A stretch of DNA of 64,000 nt from CAVXSP01 sp963724645 (GCA_963724645.1 CAVRVJ010000001.1:744001-808000); one strand, 5' to 3'. Positions 46,232 to 55,232 are shown, counted from the stretch's first letter. Numbers and translations: made by a program. Notes: generated from the sequence alone by a model not told the origin.

Positions 46232-46280
46232 AGCCGCGCAGAGCTCCCGCTACCATCAACGGTTTAGCCCAGGCGCCGGT

Positions 46281-46592
46281 TCAGGACGCCCTGCGCCCGG
46301 CGCGCTGCATCGCCTGATGCAGGTCCCAGTCTGCCTGCAGGCGCATCCACAACTGAGGTGAAGTCCTGAGGAACTTCGCCAGCCGCAACGCGGTGTCAGC
46401 GGTGACGCCGCGCTTGCCGAGCACGAGTTCGTTCAGCCGGTTCAGGGATACGCCTAGCTTCTGAGCCGCCTCCACCTGTCCCACGCCCATCGGCTTCAGG
46501 TACTCCTCGAGAAGCATCTCCCCAGGGTGAATCGCCGGGCCGAGCCAGTTCTCGTCTCTAGTGATAGTCCTCGACGCAGACTTCGTCGGCAT
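46281..46592 (-). CDS. higA: HigA-type XRE antitoxin
   Basis: A 103-aa antitoxin. PAIHPGEMLLEEYLKPMGV, then QVEAAQKLGVSLNRLNELVL and TALRLAKFLRTSPQLWMRLQ are the HigA helix-turn-helix landmarks. It binds and neutralises HigB and represses the operon. The start at 46592 lies inside the 3' end of higB (35-nt overlap); no later ATG precedes the conserved part. Confidence 0.9.
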   Translation of the reverse strand: MPTKSASRTITRDENWLGPAIHPGEMLLEEYLKPMGVGQVEAAQKLGVSLNRLNELVLGKRGVTADTALRLAKFLRTSPQLWMRLQADWDLHQAMQRAGRRAS

Positions 46593-46848
46593 AACCGTTC
46601 TCCCAGCGAAAAGTGATCCGGTACTGATCGTTCACGCGGATGCTGTGTCGCCCCGCTTGACCTCCCCTTAAGGGCTCGAGCCTGTTGCCAGGCGGGGTGG
46701 CGAGATCATCGAGCCTGGCAGCCGCATCCAACAGCTTCAGCTTCCGCTGCACCGTTCTCCAGAGTGCACGCGGGATCCGGCGCGCCATGCGCGTGTTCCG
46801 CTCGCGGAACAGGTCGGCCGTCGTCTCGTCGCGAAAAGACCGAATCAC
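46558..46848 (-). CDS. higB: HigB-type RelE-fold toxin
   Basis: A 96-aa mRNA interferase of the RelE fold: VIRSFRDETTADLFRERNTR at the N-terminus, LDDLATPPGNRLEPLRG, and QYRITFRWENGYADEVCVED near the end. It cleaves mRNA at the ribosome. A GTG at 46848 gives the usual HigB N-terminus; a GTG 15 nt upstream is also in frame. The toxin precedes the antitoxin, as is normal for higBA. Confidence 0.9.
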   Translation of the reverse strand: MIRSFRDETTADLFRERNTRMARRIPRALWRTVQRKLKLLDAAARLDDLATPPGNRLEPLRGGQAGRHSIRVNDQYRITFRWENGYADEVCVEDYH

Positions 46849-46863
46849 CCTACCACACCACAC

Positions 46864-46880
46864 TACACGTGTATCATGTA
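46864..46880 (-). promoter_or_regulatory. Palindromic element upstream of higB
   Basis: tacacgtgta (46864-46873) is a perfect palindrome and continues into atcatgta, so TACA/TGTA arms repeat. It lies 15 nt before the toxin start. Probable HigA operator, by position. Confidence 0.4.
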
Positions 46881-47231
46881 ATTAGTCAAACGGGTGCCCG
46901 CAACAAAGGGACGATGTCCGTCGCTGCCGACCCGTCGTAGCGTTCGACGTGGGGCGTTGGTTCCTGCATCGTTTTCGATCGGCTTCGATCAACGCCACCG
47001 ACGGGATCGCGGTTCAGATCAGGCGTCGAATCGGCTAATCTGCGCTGTGAGGGCGGCCGCCGGTTGGCGTCCTCGCGCGTCTGAGAAACGCACTCACGTC
47101 ATCCTGCCAGACACGCTGTGCGGCTGTACTCGGCGCGGCAGCGCCTGCATGAATATCGCGCCCCTGTCGACCAGCACCTCGAACGCGCACGGCCGTTGTC
47201 GACCGGCGCCTTGGCGGAGACCGTCACGCGC
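46881..47231. other. Intergenic region upstream of the ankyrin gene
   Basis: About 350 bases. The ankyrin frame is open back to 47118 but that extension is Arg-rich and unlike the family. No other gene, repeat or RNA was recognised. Confidence 0.4.
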
Positions 47232-49223
47232 ATGATTCAACCCGACGCCCTCACGCACGACACGCCGTGGATTTGGTCGCCCGGAATCGGCACTGACGTG
47301 TGGGCGATGTTCTGCGCTTGCCGCGACGGCGATCTCGACACCGTCCGCCGGCTTCTCGCGAAAGATCCGTCGCTCGTGCGCGCGCACTACGAGTACCGCA
47401 CGCCGCTGTCGTTCGCGGTGCGTGAGAATCGTGTCGAGATCGCCGGGTTCCTGCTCGATCACGGCGCCGAGCCGCTCGCGCTGGGCGACGTGCTCCAGAT
47501 GGCGCGCGACCGCGACTACCCGGAGATGATTGCGCTCCTCGAGCGCAAGCTCGCGGCGCTTCACGGCGCGTCGGCGGCAGGCGAGCCGATCGCCGCGGCG
47601 ATCCGCGATCAAGATCTCGCACGCGTGCGCCGGCTGCTCGACCAGACACCGGCGCTCGTCTCGGCCGGCGATGCACGATCGAACCAGCCCATTCACTGGG
47701 CAGTCATGACGCGGCAGATCCCGATCATGGACGAGCTGCTGGCGCGCGGCGCCGATATCAACGCGGTTCGCGCCGACGGCGCGCGGCCGCTTCAGCTCAC
47801 CAACGGCGACTACCATTTCCGCGGCTGGCGGGATGTGCTCGCGAGCGTCATGACGTCGCCCGAGGACGTGTATCGGCATCTGGTCGCGCGCGGTGCGCAT
47901 GTCGATCTCGGCATGGCCGCCTTCACTGGCGACCTCGCGCGCGTGCGGTGGCTCGTCGACCGCGATCCTGCGAGCGTCAATCGCGTTGACGCGTACAACT
48001 CCTACTACGCCGGCTGCGGCGCGCCGCTCAAGAACGCCGTGCTCGGCCGCAGTATCGAGATCGTCCGGTTCCTGCTCGAGCGCGGTGCCGATCCGAATGT
48101 CCCTGAGGAGGGCATCGCGCCGCATGGGCACGCGCTCTACTCGGCCGTTGCGCAGCGCGACCTCGAGATGGCGCGACTGCTGCTCGAGCACGGGGCGTAT
48201 CCGAATCCGGAGGTCGAGAGTTCCGCCGACGCCGTCTCGGTCGCGATCCGCAACGGCGACCTGCCGATGATCGCGCTGCTCGCGTCGTACGGCGCGGTGT
48301 GGACGATTCCGACCACGTCCGAGCGTGTGACATACGAGCAAGTGGTGGCGACCGGTCTTCGTCGCGCGATGAACGTGCTCGCGTATTTCGGCGACGTGGC
48401 GACCGCCGAGCCGCTCATGGCCGGGAATCCCTGGCTGGCGGACGATCCGGACGCCCTCACGCAAGCCGCCGAGCGTGGCCACGACGCGTTCGTCCGTTTG
48501 CTCTTGCAACGTCAACCGAATCTCGCCACGCGAGTCACGATTCCGCACCCGCGGCCGATGGCGGCGATGCTGTTCGAGCGCGGGATGGATCCGAACCGCC
48601 GGACGTGGCTCGGCGGCACGCCGCTGCATCGCTTCGCTCGTGAGGGCAACGTCGAAGCGGCAGGGCCCTTCCTCGATCACGGCGCTGATCTCCACGCACG
48701 AGACGAAGAGTTCCGATCGACGCCGCTGGCCTGGGCGGCGCGCGAAGGACAGACGCGGATGGCCGAGTTTCTCCTGCGCCGCGGCGCCGACGCGCGCCGG
48801 CCGGACGATCCGTCATGGGCGACGCCGCGCGCGTGGGCCGTCAAGCGCGGCCACGACGAGATCGTGCGGCTGCTCGATCGCGCCGAGGCGGAAGGCGTCC
48901 GCGCGCTGGCGCCCCAGACGCGCGCTCGGTACGACGCGCTCGTGCGCGATCTCGTCGACGCGTTCGATCGCGGTGACGCGTCTGCGCTCGATCGAGTGGT
49001 CAGCTACTTCCGAGCCGAGCGCGGCATCGGATGGGATCGCCCGGCGCAGGACATTCGCATCGCGCGCGTGCGCCAGGCGATCCGCGGGCGGCTGCGCGAG
49101 CGTCCGTCGTCAGCGACTACGGAGACGACTCTCTCTCTTGACGACGCGCGCTGGTTGGTGGCGCGGGCGGAAGGGTACGAGGACTGGCCGGCGCTCGCGG
49201 CGTCAGTGGCGGGCGGGGCCTAG
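47232..49223 (+). CDS. Ankyrin-repeat protein
   Basis: A 663-aa protein made of roughly a dozen ankyrin repeats. Examples are ACRDGDLDTVRRLLAKDPSL, LKNAVLGRSIEIVRFLLERG with ADPNVP, and TPLHRFAREGNVEAAGPFLD. The tail contains a helical segment and YEDWPALAASV, a motif often seen at the ends of bacterial ankyrin proteins of this type. It has no signal peptide, so it probably mediates protein contacts in the cytoplasm. ATG 47232 was chosen since the 38 residues before it do not look like protein. Confidence 0.82.
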   Translation: MIQPDALTHDTPWIWSPGIGTDVWAMFCACRDGDLDTVRRLLAKDPSLVRAHYEYRTPLSFAVRENRVEIAGFLLDHGAEPLALGDVLQMARDRDYPEMIALLERKLAALHGASAAGEPIAAAIRDQDLARVRRLLDQTPALVSAGDARSNQPIHWAVMTRQIPIMDELLARGADINAVRADGARPLQLTNGDYHFRGWRDVLASVMTSPEDVYRHLVARGAHVDLGMAAFTGDLARVRWLVDRDPASVNRVDAYNSYYAGCGAPLKNAVLGRSIEIVRFLLERGADPNVPEEGIAPHGHALYSAVAQRDLEMARLLLEHGAYPNPEVESSADAVSVAIRNGDLPMIALLASYGAVWTIPTTSERVTYEQVVATGLRRAMNVLAYFGDVATAEPLMAGNPWLADDPDALTQAAERGHDAFVRLLLQRQPNLATRVTIPHPRPMAAMLFERGMDPNRRTWLGGTPLHRFAREGNVEAAGPFLDHGADLHARDEEFRSTPLAWAAREGQTRMAEFLLRRGADARRPDDPSWATPRAWAVKRGHDEIVRLLDRAEAEGVRALAPQTRARYDALVRDLVDAFDRGDASALDRVVSYFRAERGIGWDRPAQDIRIARVRQAIRGRLRERPSSATTETTLSLDDARWLVARAEGYEDWPALAASVAGGA

Positions 49224-49376
49224 CACTATGCGGAGATTCGCGCCGATCTGAAGTCGCGAGGCGTGTTGATCGGCGCCAACGGCCTGTTCATCGCCGCCCA
49301 CGCCCGGTCCCTGGGGTTGACGCTGGTGACGAACAACACAACCGAGTTCGCGCGCGTCAAGGGACTGGCCACGTGA
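49224..49376 (+). pseudogene. C-terminal stump of a VapC-type PIN toxin
   Basis: Directly after the ankyrin stop, in the same frame, 50 codons read YAEIRADLKSRGVLIGANGL, FIAAHARSLGLTLVTNNTTE, FARVKGLAT and stop. This is the typical last third of VapC toxins (IGANDxxIAAHA with the Asp changed to Gly, so a metal ligand is also lost). The N-terminal two thirds and any antitoxin are absent. Confidence 0.7.
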
Positions 49377-49714
49377 TGAGCCCCTGCCACGTTCACACTT
49401 CCGTCGTGAGGAAGTCGGCTCCAGCGATGACGCACGCAACCGGCCGCGTACATCGGCACCAACGGCTGGGCGGCTTACTCAACTGCTATCAGCGCGCGGC
49501 GTGACCAGTTGGATCGGCTGAGAAATGGAACGCTACGCCCGCCGGGCGGAATCGGCGCGTTTCGCCCTTGGGAAGCACAAGATCCGCTCAAACCCCAATA
49601 GCGGGTTCAAAACAGCTACACTCAACAGCATTCCTGGATCGAGACAGCCCCGCCTTGCTCAGGTCGGGCGCGGCCGTGCAATCCATTCCCGATCGCCGGT
49701 ACCAACGAGCGTGC
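49377..49714. other. Intergenic region, no supported gene
   Basis: About 340 bases. One plus-strand frame, from about 49431 to 49600, reads like protein (GTNGWAAYSTAISARRDQLD) but has no recognised family and no start signal; it may be another gene remnant. Confidence 0.35.
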
Positions 49715-49942
49715 ATGATGGCGGTAGACGATGTCAGCCAGCTGCTCCGGGCCTGGAGCAACGGAGACCACCGCGCGCTCGACGGCCTGACGCCGATCGT
49801 CTACGCGGAGCTGCGCCGGCTGGCGCTGAAGGTCTCGCCGGTCACGGTGAGACGCGACTGGAGCAGCGCCAAGATTTGGCTGTATCGCGAGCTCACTGGT
49901 GACACCGACGATGGATTGGGATCGCTGGACACAGCTCGATAG
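49715..49942 (+). pseudogene. ECF sigma factor (Sig-70_X6 type) with its core deleted
   Basis: 75 codons. They start like this sigma group (DDVSQLLRAWSNGDHRALDG, then IVYAELRRLA) and jump straight to its last helix (VSPVTVRRDWSSAKIWLYRE). The family is near 190 aa, so about 110 residues covering most of regions 2 to 4.1 are gone while the frame is kept. It overlaps the start of the kinase gene by 32 nt, as intact relatives commonly precede such kinases. It cannot bind both promoter elements. Confidence 0.7.
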
Positions 49943-52900
49943 CCTGCTCCAGTCCGTGTTGGAGCGTCCGCTCGAGGAGCGCGACGCATTCCTCCGGCGC
50001 GCCTGCGCGGGTGACGAGCCGCTGGAACGCCAGGTCCGCGCGTTGATGAGCGCGGAACCAGCCGCGAAGCATTTCCTGGAACGTCCCGCTCTCGATGTGG
50101 TCGCGGCCGCGATGGCCCGCGACCAGGACCACACGGCTCCCGGGCGCGCCGATGCCCTGATCGGCCAGACCCTCTCCCACTACCGCATCGTCGAGAGACT
50201 CGGCGGCGGCGGCATGGGCATCGTGTACAAGGCGGAGGACACCCGGCTCCATCGCTTCGTCGCGCTGAAGTTCTTGACCGACGATCTGGCGCGCGATCGT
50301 GAGGCGTTGAGCCGGTTCCAGCGCGAGGCGCGCACCGCGTCCGCGTTGAATCATCCGAACATCTGCACCATTCATGACGTCGGCGAGCAGGACGGCCGCG
50401 CCTTCATCACGATGGAGTATCTGGAGGGCTGCACGCTGAAAGAGACGATCGCCGGGCATCCCGGTCTGAAGATGGACACGGTGCTGGCGCTCGGCATCGA
50501 AATCGCCGACGCGTTGGATGCCGCGCACAGCGCCGGCGTCATTCACCGCGATATCAAGCCCGCCAACATTTTCATCAGCCCACGCGGCCACGCCAAGATC
50601 CTGGACTTCGGACTGGCCAAGATGGGAAGCGTGCTCGGGCACCCCGCTGATTCACCGACGCTGAGCGCCGCCGCGACGCAAGGCGGCATGGTCCTCGGGA
50701 CGGCGGCCTACATGGCGCCTGAACAAGCGCGCGGCGAGATGGTCGATCACCGCGCCGATCTCTGGGCGCTGGGTCTCGTGCTCTATGAGATGGCGACAGG
50801 CACGCGTCCGATGGCGGCCGTCCGACTCCGGGTCGAGCAGTCCCCGGACCTGGAGCGCATCATCTCGAAGTGTCTGGAGGCAGACCGGGAGCTCCGTTAC
50901 CAGCACGCGTCGGATATTCGCACCGACCTTCGGCGCCTGAACAGGGACACCGGCTCGGTGCACGTGACGACCGGCCTGACGGCCGCACTCGCCACCGCGT
51001 TCGTCACGCGCTGGAAGATGATTCTGCCTGCGGTCGCGGCGGTGCTGACGCTCTCGGTCGCAGGGTACGTCTATCTTCACCGGGCGCCGACGCTCACGGA
51101 AAAGGACACGATCGTCCTCGCGGACTTTGAGAATAAGACGGGCGACCCGGTATTTGACGACACGCTGCGCCAGGGACTGTCCGTGGAGCTGCAACAATCG
51201 CCGTTCCTCAGCCTGATTTCGGACCAGCAGGTACAGCAAACGCTGGCGCGGATGGGACAGCCGAAGGAGACGCGGCTGACGTCGGAACTCGCTCAGGAAA
51301 TCTGCGAGCGAACGGCAAGTGTCGTCGTGCTCGAAGGCTCAATCGCCCCCCTTGGGAGCCAATTTGTCTTGGGCCTGCGTGCCAAGAACTGCAATACCGG
51401 AAGCATTCTCGATCAGGAGCAGATCCAGGCCGCGACAAGAGAAGATGTCCTGAACTCCCTGAGTGAGATTGTTCGTAAGCTCAGAACCCGGCTCGGTGAA
51501 TCACGAGCGACCGTGGAAAAACATTCGACGCCGCTTGCCGATGCGACCACTCATTCACTCGAGGCCCTGAAGGTTTACAGCACGGGCCAGAAACTGAACC
51601 TAACCTCCGGCGGCGCGGCGGCCATACCCTTGTTTCGTCGGGCGGTCGACATTGACCCCAATTTCGCCTTGGCACATGCGCATCTGGGGCTTAAGTACAG
51701 CGAAGTCGGAGCGTCGGTGTTATCAGCCGAGAGCGCGACGAGAGCCTGGCAATTACGGGATCGTGTCAGCGATCGGGAAAGGTTTTTTATTGACTTTATC
51801 TACGATCGGGACGCGACGGGAAATCTGGAAAAGGCCTACCAGACCCTCGAGTTGTGGCTTCAGACGTATCCTCGAAGAGGGGAAGCACCATCTCCTCATG
51901 GTTTATTGGGCGGCCTTTCCACTCACGGGACCGGCCGATTTGAACGAGCGATTGACGCAGACCGAAAGGAAATCGCGGCGGCTGCCGACGGGATCGGCGG
52001 GGCGAGGACGTACGACAGTCTTGCGCAGAGCTATTTCCTGACAGACCGCTTCCCCGAAGCGGAGAGCACGCTTCAGCGCGCCTCAGAGCGCAAGCTGGAA
52101 ACGCCAAACCTTATAGTCCTGCGATACAACATCGCGCTGCTAAACGGCGACCAGGAGCAGATGGACCGCGCAGTAGGTCTGGCCAAGGGCAAGCAGGGGG
52201 CCGAACAGGGAATGGCTCACGCGGAGGCTCTCGCTCTGGCTCGTTCCGGCCGGCTAACGCGGGCCCGGCAGTCATCCAGTCGCGCCATGGATCTGGCTCG
52301 GCAGGAGGGGCGAACCGAGTTGGCGGCGACCTACCAGGCCGCACGAGCGGTGTGGGAAGCCGTGTGCGGGAATGCTGACGAAGCGAAAAGGAACGCCATG
52401 GCGGCGCTGGCACTTTCGAACGGCCGAGATGTCAAATACATGGCCGCCCTTGCCCTGGCTCTTTCGGGAGACTCCTCTCGATCGCAACCGCTTGCCAATG
52501 ACCTCGAAGAGCGCTTCCCGGAAGATACGTTCGCCAAATTTACTTACGTTCCGGTTCTTCGCGGGTTATCCGCACTGGACCGCAAGAAGCCCACGAACAG
52601 CGTGGAGCAGTTACACATCGCTCTGCCCTATGAGCTGGCGGTGAACGGCCTCAACTTCAATCATTTTTATCTGGGTGGACTGCACTCAGCCTATGTGCGC
52701 GGCGAGGCTTTCGTGGCCGCGCACCGGTATGCGGACGCGGCCGCCGAGTTTCAGAAGATTCTCGATCACCGCGGCATCGTGGGCGCGGATCCCATCGGCG
52801 CGCTGGCGCACGTGCAGTTGGGCAGAGCGTTCGCTTTATCGGGAGATCAGACCAAGGCGAAGGCTGCCTACCAGGATTTCCTCACCCTGTGGAAAGATGC

Positions 52901-52958
52901 CGACCCCGACATTCCGATTCTGGTGCAAGCAAAGGCGGAGTACGCCCGGCTGCAATAG
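49911..52958 (+). CDS. Membrane serine/threonine kinase with TPR-rich C-terminus
   Basis: A 1015-aa PknB-like protein. After about 80 helical residues comes the kinase: Gly loop LGGGGMGIVYKAED, catalytic Lys in VALKFL (about 120), HRDIKPANIF (about 212), DFGLAK and GTAAYMAPEQARG. The segment between EMATGTRPM and SPDLERIISKCLE is shorter by about 25 residues than in relatives, so activity may be affected. A transmembrane helix (MILPAVAAVLTLSVAGYVYL) near 370 is followed by a TolB-N-like part (VLADFENKTGDPVFDDTLRQ) and tetratricopeptide repeats to the end. Acidobacteria carry many of these with ECF sigma genes. Confidence 0.9.
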   Translation: MDWDRWTQLDSLLQSVLERPLEERDAFLRRACAGDEPLERQVRALMSAEPAAKHFLERPALDVVAAAMARDQDHTAPGRADALIGQTLSHYRIVERLGGGGMGIVYKAEDTRLHRFVALKFLTDDLARDREALSRFQREARTASALNHPNICTIHDVGEQDGRAFITMEYLEGCTLKETIAGHPGLKMDTVLALGIEIADALDAAHSAGVIHRDIKPANIFISPRGHAKILDFGLAKMGSVLGHPADSPTLSAAATQGGMVLGTAAYMAPEQARGEMVDHRADLWALGLVLYEMATGTRPMAAVRLRVEQSPDLERIISKCLEADRELRYQHASDIRTDLRRLNRDTGSVHVTTGLTAALATAFVTRWKMILPAVAAVLTLSVAGYVYLHRAPTLTEKDTIVLADFENKTGDPVFDDTLRQGLSVELQQSPFLSLISDQQVQQTLARMGQPKETRLTSELAQEICERTASVVVLEGSIAPLGSQFVLGLRAKNCNTGSILDQEQIQAATREDVLNSLSEIVRKLRTRLGESRATVEKHSTPLADATTHSLEALKVYSTGQKLNLTSGGAAAIPLFRRAVDIDPNFALAHAHLGLKYSEVGASVLSAESATRAWQLRDRVSDRERFFIDFIYDRDATGNLEKAYQTLELWLQTYPRRGEAPSPHGLLGGLSTHGTGRFERAIDADRKEIAAAADGIGGARTYDSLAQSYFLTDRFPEAESTLQRASERKLETPNLIVLRYNIALLNGDQEQMDRAVGLAKGKQGAEQGMAHAEALALARSGRLTRARQSSSRAMDLARQEGRTELAATYQAARAVWEAVCGNADEAKRNAMAALALSNGRDVKYMAALALALSGDSSRSQPLANDLEERFPEDTFAKFTYVPVLRGLSALDRKKPTNSVEQLHIALPYELAVNGLNFNHFYLGGLHSAYVRGEAFVAAHRYADAAAEFQKILDHRGIVGADPIGALAHVQLGRAFALSGDQTKAKAAYQDFLTLWKDADPDIPILVQAKAEYARLQ

Positions 52959-53058
52959 CGCCAGTTTCCACACATCCGCTTCGCTGGCGCGTTCTATCGG
53001 CAGACGCAGCGGAGCGGGAGCACCGCGCCGCCGCGTCTGCACGCAAGGTGCAATGAGA

Positions 53059-53580
53059 TCAGTGACCCAGGTCAATCGTTCCGTCGATCGTGGCGGAATT
53101 GTCGGAAGGCAACGTCGAGAGGGCGCGGATCTGTACAACCGTGAAGGTGCCCGAAGCGTTGGCAAATCGGCCGGTGCCGCCGAGAATCGTGTGGATTTCC
53201 GTAAATGTGAGCGTCGCCCGGGACCTTGTAAAGCTCGTGTAAAATTTATCGCCGTTGGCGGCGGTCCATGTGCTGCTGGTCTCTATCGGACCGCCCCCCG
53301 CCCCAGTGACCGTCCAATCCGCCGTCGCTGTGAAGCGACCAAGATGAGTCGCGGTGCCTGTCGCCTCGAGATGGTGTTTGCTCGGCACCGTCGGGTCGGG
53401 CTCCTTTTCCTCGCCTTCGTAGGTGCCCTTGAACGGTAACTCTGAACCGCCTTGTGCCTGCGTTCCGGTGACTCCCCCGTTGGCGCTCATCGACGATGTT
53501 GGTCCGGCGGGTGAGGTACTGCCGCAAGCTGCCGCGAAGACACAGAAAGCCGCTGCTATGGGTCCGATGATTCCTTTCAT
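53059..53580 (-). CDS. Small lipoprotein of unknown function
   Basis: A 173-aa exported protein. The signal peptide (IGPIAAAFCVFAAACGS) ends in a lipobox whose Cys should be lipidated. The mature part has a Ser/Gly-rich linker, then an allene-oxide-cyclase-like or avidin-like beta barrel pattern (GTYEGEEKEP, HLGRFTATADWTV, ILGGTGRFANASGTF). ILGGTGRFA.A.GT in particular recurs in secreted hypothetical proteins. GGAGGG is 7 nt before the chosen ATG. The gene is convergent with the kinase. Confidence 0.75.
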   Translation of the reverse strand: MKGIIGPIAAAFCVFAAACGSTSPAGPTSSMSANGGVTGTQAQGGSELPFKGTYEGEEKEPDPTVPSKHHLEATGTATHLGRFTATADWTVTGAGGGPIETSSTWTAANGDKFYTSFTRSRATLTFTEIHTILGGTGRFANASGTFTVVQIRALSTLPSDNSATIDGTIDLGH

Positions 53581-53727
53581 GTTCTGCCCTCCAATCTCCA
53601 GTAGGCGCAGAACGAGGGCAGGAACGCTCATGCGGCGAAGAATTCCGATTCACAGAGTTGATTGGCGGCTCGGCAGGCGTGATCTTCAGGGTGCGTGCAG
53701 CCGAGGCCGACGAGTCCCTTCAGGCAG

Positions 53728-54069
53728 TCATCGCCCGTCGGCATGCACCTTCATGCCGACACAAGGGTGAGGGAACGGCTGAAACCCTCGTCTGAGGGTT
53801 GCGCGTGTTCCTCGCTGCCGCTCGAGACGTCCGAGCACGAACTCGACGTGCTTGCACGTGCCCAGCGCATAGGTCGCGAAGTCAGCGCAGGTGCAGTAGT
53901 TCTCGCCGGGCCGAACACCCCGGATGGCTACGCGGTACGTGCTGGCACTTTGCGGGTTGCGAACCTCGAAGTCGGAGAACACCTGTTCGGCACCAACGTT
54001 TGTCAGCTCAAATCGTTGTTCCCGTCCGAATTGGCGGCGCAGCTCGCGCTGCCAGGTCTCGAGCGACAT
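53728..54069 (-). pseudogene. N-terminal SWIM-finger stump of a SNF2-type helicase
   Basis: About 95 residues match the head of SWIM-containing SNF2/RapA-like helicases: LETWQRELRRQFGREQRFEL, TYRVAIRGVRPGENYCTCAD, then FATYALGTCKHVEFVLGRLE (CxC...CxH zinc site). The helicase part of several hundred residues is missing and the frame ends soon after. It lies 28 nt downstream of the TacT gene on the same strand. Confidence 0.6.
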
Positions 54070-54097
54070 GTCCGGCGTCTTGCGGCGGTGGGACAAG

Positions 54098-54628
54098 CTA
54101 TTTCGGACGACGCTTTAGCGCCGTGGCGACCGTCGCGAGCGGCAAGACCAACTTCAAGGGGTCGTCACGCAGCCGCAGTGCGCCGAAACGCTCGTACCAC
54201 TGGGCTGCCCGATCGTCCCTTGCGTCGATGGCCAAGGCGACGCCGCCGACCTCCTGGGCAACAGCTAACGACCGTTCGCCGGCGGCGAGCAGGAGTTCCC
54301 CGCCCAAACCACGGCCCTGCCGCGCGACCGACACCGCGAGTCTTCCCAACCGAAACACCGGCACGTCATAGCGTCCCATTCTCCTCGTCAGCACATCGGG
54401 TGCTTGCGCGAAATCGATCGCCCCGGGACTGATGGTGTAGTAGCCGAGAATCACCTTTGGCTCATCGGGCGCGACGGCCACGAACGTCTTGGCGCCACCG
54501 CTCTCGTGATTCTGCCTGGCGTAACGTTGAAGGTAATGGTTAAGGGCCGTCACACCGCAGTCGAAGGCGTCGCGGTCGTGCTGGCGCGTCAGCGGTTCCT
54601 CGCGCCACTCGGCACCGCGGCGGCTCAC
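54098..54628 (-). CDS. tacT: TacT-like GNAT acetyltransferase toxin (second module)
   Basis: A 176-aa GNAT toxin. FDCGVTALNHYLQRYARQNH, ILGYYTISPGAI, FRLGRLAVSVARQGRGLGGE (acetyl-CoA loop) and WYERFGALRLRDDPLKLVLP place it with TacT-type tRNA acetyltransferases. It overlaps the upstream antitoxin by 4 nt. Sequence differs clearly from the copy at 24.5 kb, so the two pairs are probably not interchangeable. Confidence 0.9.
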   Translation of the reverse strand: MSRRGAEWREEPLTRQHDRDAFDCGVTALNHYLQRYARQNHESGGAKTFVAVAPDEPKVILGYYTISPGAIDFAQAPDVLTRRMGRYDVPVFRLGRLAVSVARQGRGLGGELLLAAGERSLAVAQEVGGVALAIDARDDRAAQWYERFGALRLRDDPLKLVLPLATVATALKRRPK

Positions 54629-54906
54629 TTGCGGTGTCGGCGCAGTCGCGTGGCCGCCGCAACCAGCGCAGCGGTTGGCTTCGGTGGGCGCTCGAGAAGT
54701 TGCAGCACCCGCACGCTGTCACGAGCGCTCAACGTGATGCGCTCGTGCCGGGCGAGGATCTCCTCAGCCGCCGGAAGCGCCGTGCGCATCACAAACGTCG
54801 TCAGGTCCAGGCGTTCGTACGCAGCTGCCGCAGCAAGAATGCGCTTCTCTTCGCGAGACGTTCGAAGCTCGATGCGATCGTCGCGAACGGGCGAAGGGGT
54901 TGGCAC
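54625..54906 (-). CDS. tacA: DUF1778 (TacA-like) antitoxin (second module)
   Basis: A 93-aa ribbon-helix-helix antitoxin (DDRIELRTSREEKRILAAAA, LDLTTFVMRTALPAAEEILA, then ITLSARDSVRVLQLLERPPK as toxin-binding tail). A GTG at 54906 follows AAGGAG by 6 nt and is preferred; a TTG at 54924 would extend it by 6 codons. The pair is followed by the SWIM stump. Confidence 0.85.
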   Translation of the reverse strand: MPTPSPVRDDRIELRTSREEKRILAAAAAYERLDLTTFVMRTALPAAEEILARHERITLSARDSVRVLQLLERPPKPTAALVAAATRLRRHRK

Positions 54907-54932
54907 GCTAGACTCCTTGCCCAAAGCATAAC

Positions 54933-54951
54933 GTACGGACGGTGTACGGAC
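54933..54951 (-). promoter_or_regulatory. Direct repeats GTACGGAC upstream of tacA (probable operator)
   Basis: gtacggac occurs at 54933-54940 and 54944-54951, 11 bp apart, about 27 bp before the antitoxin start. Spacing of one helical turn fits ribbon-helix-helix dimers bound side by side. Inferred autoregulatory site. Confidence 0.5.
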
Positions 54952-55143
54952 AATGACAATGGCTTCTCACTCCACTGGAGCGCCGCCGGCGCGTTGCCGG
55001 CCTCAGGCGCTGCCTGGACAATAGCCAACGTGTTTCAGGGGAACGTGACGGTCCAGTCGTGGAGGGAATTGTTTGTAAGGTTTCGACCGCAACTCGCGTT
55101 CAGATAAGTAGGAGCCCTTGAGCCGCGTAGCTGGACGTGTGTT

Positions 55144-55232
55144 TGGCGGAGAGGGTGGGATTCGAACCCACGTGCCCTTGCGGACAAGACGCTTTCGAGG
55201 CGCCCCCGTTACGACCACTTCGGTACCTCTCC
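55144..55232 (-). tRNA. tRNA-Ser (anticodon CGA)
   Basis: An 89-nt class II tRNA with CCA encoded (55144-55146). The acceptor stem GGAGAGG pairs with CCTCTCC. The anticodon loop CTCGAAA places CGA at 55195-55197, reading UCG. A long variable arm (TGTCCGCAAGGGCA) is typical of tRNA-Ser, and the T-loop is TTCGAATC. Its 5' 24 nt overlap the 3' end of the tadA frame on the same strand. Confidence 0.96.

Noticed and set aside
49431..49601. Protein-like plus-strand frame between ankyrin and sigma genes
   Set aside because: Reads plausibly but has no start signal or family match; kept only as a note in the intergenic entry.
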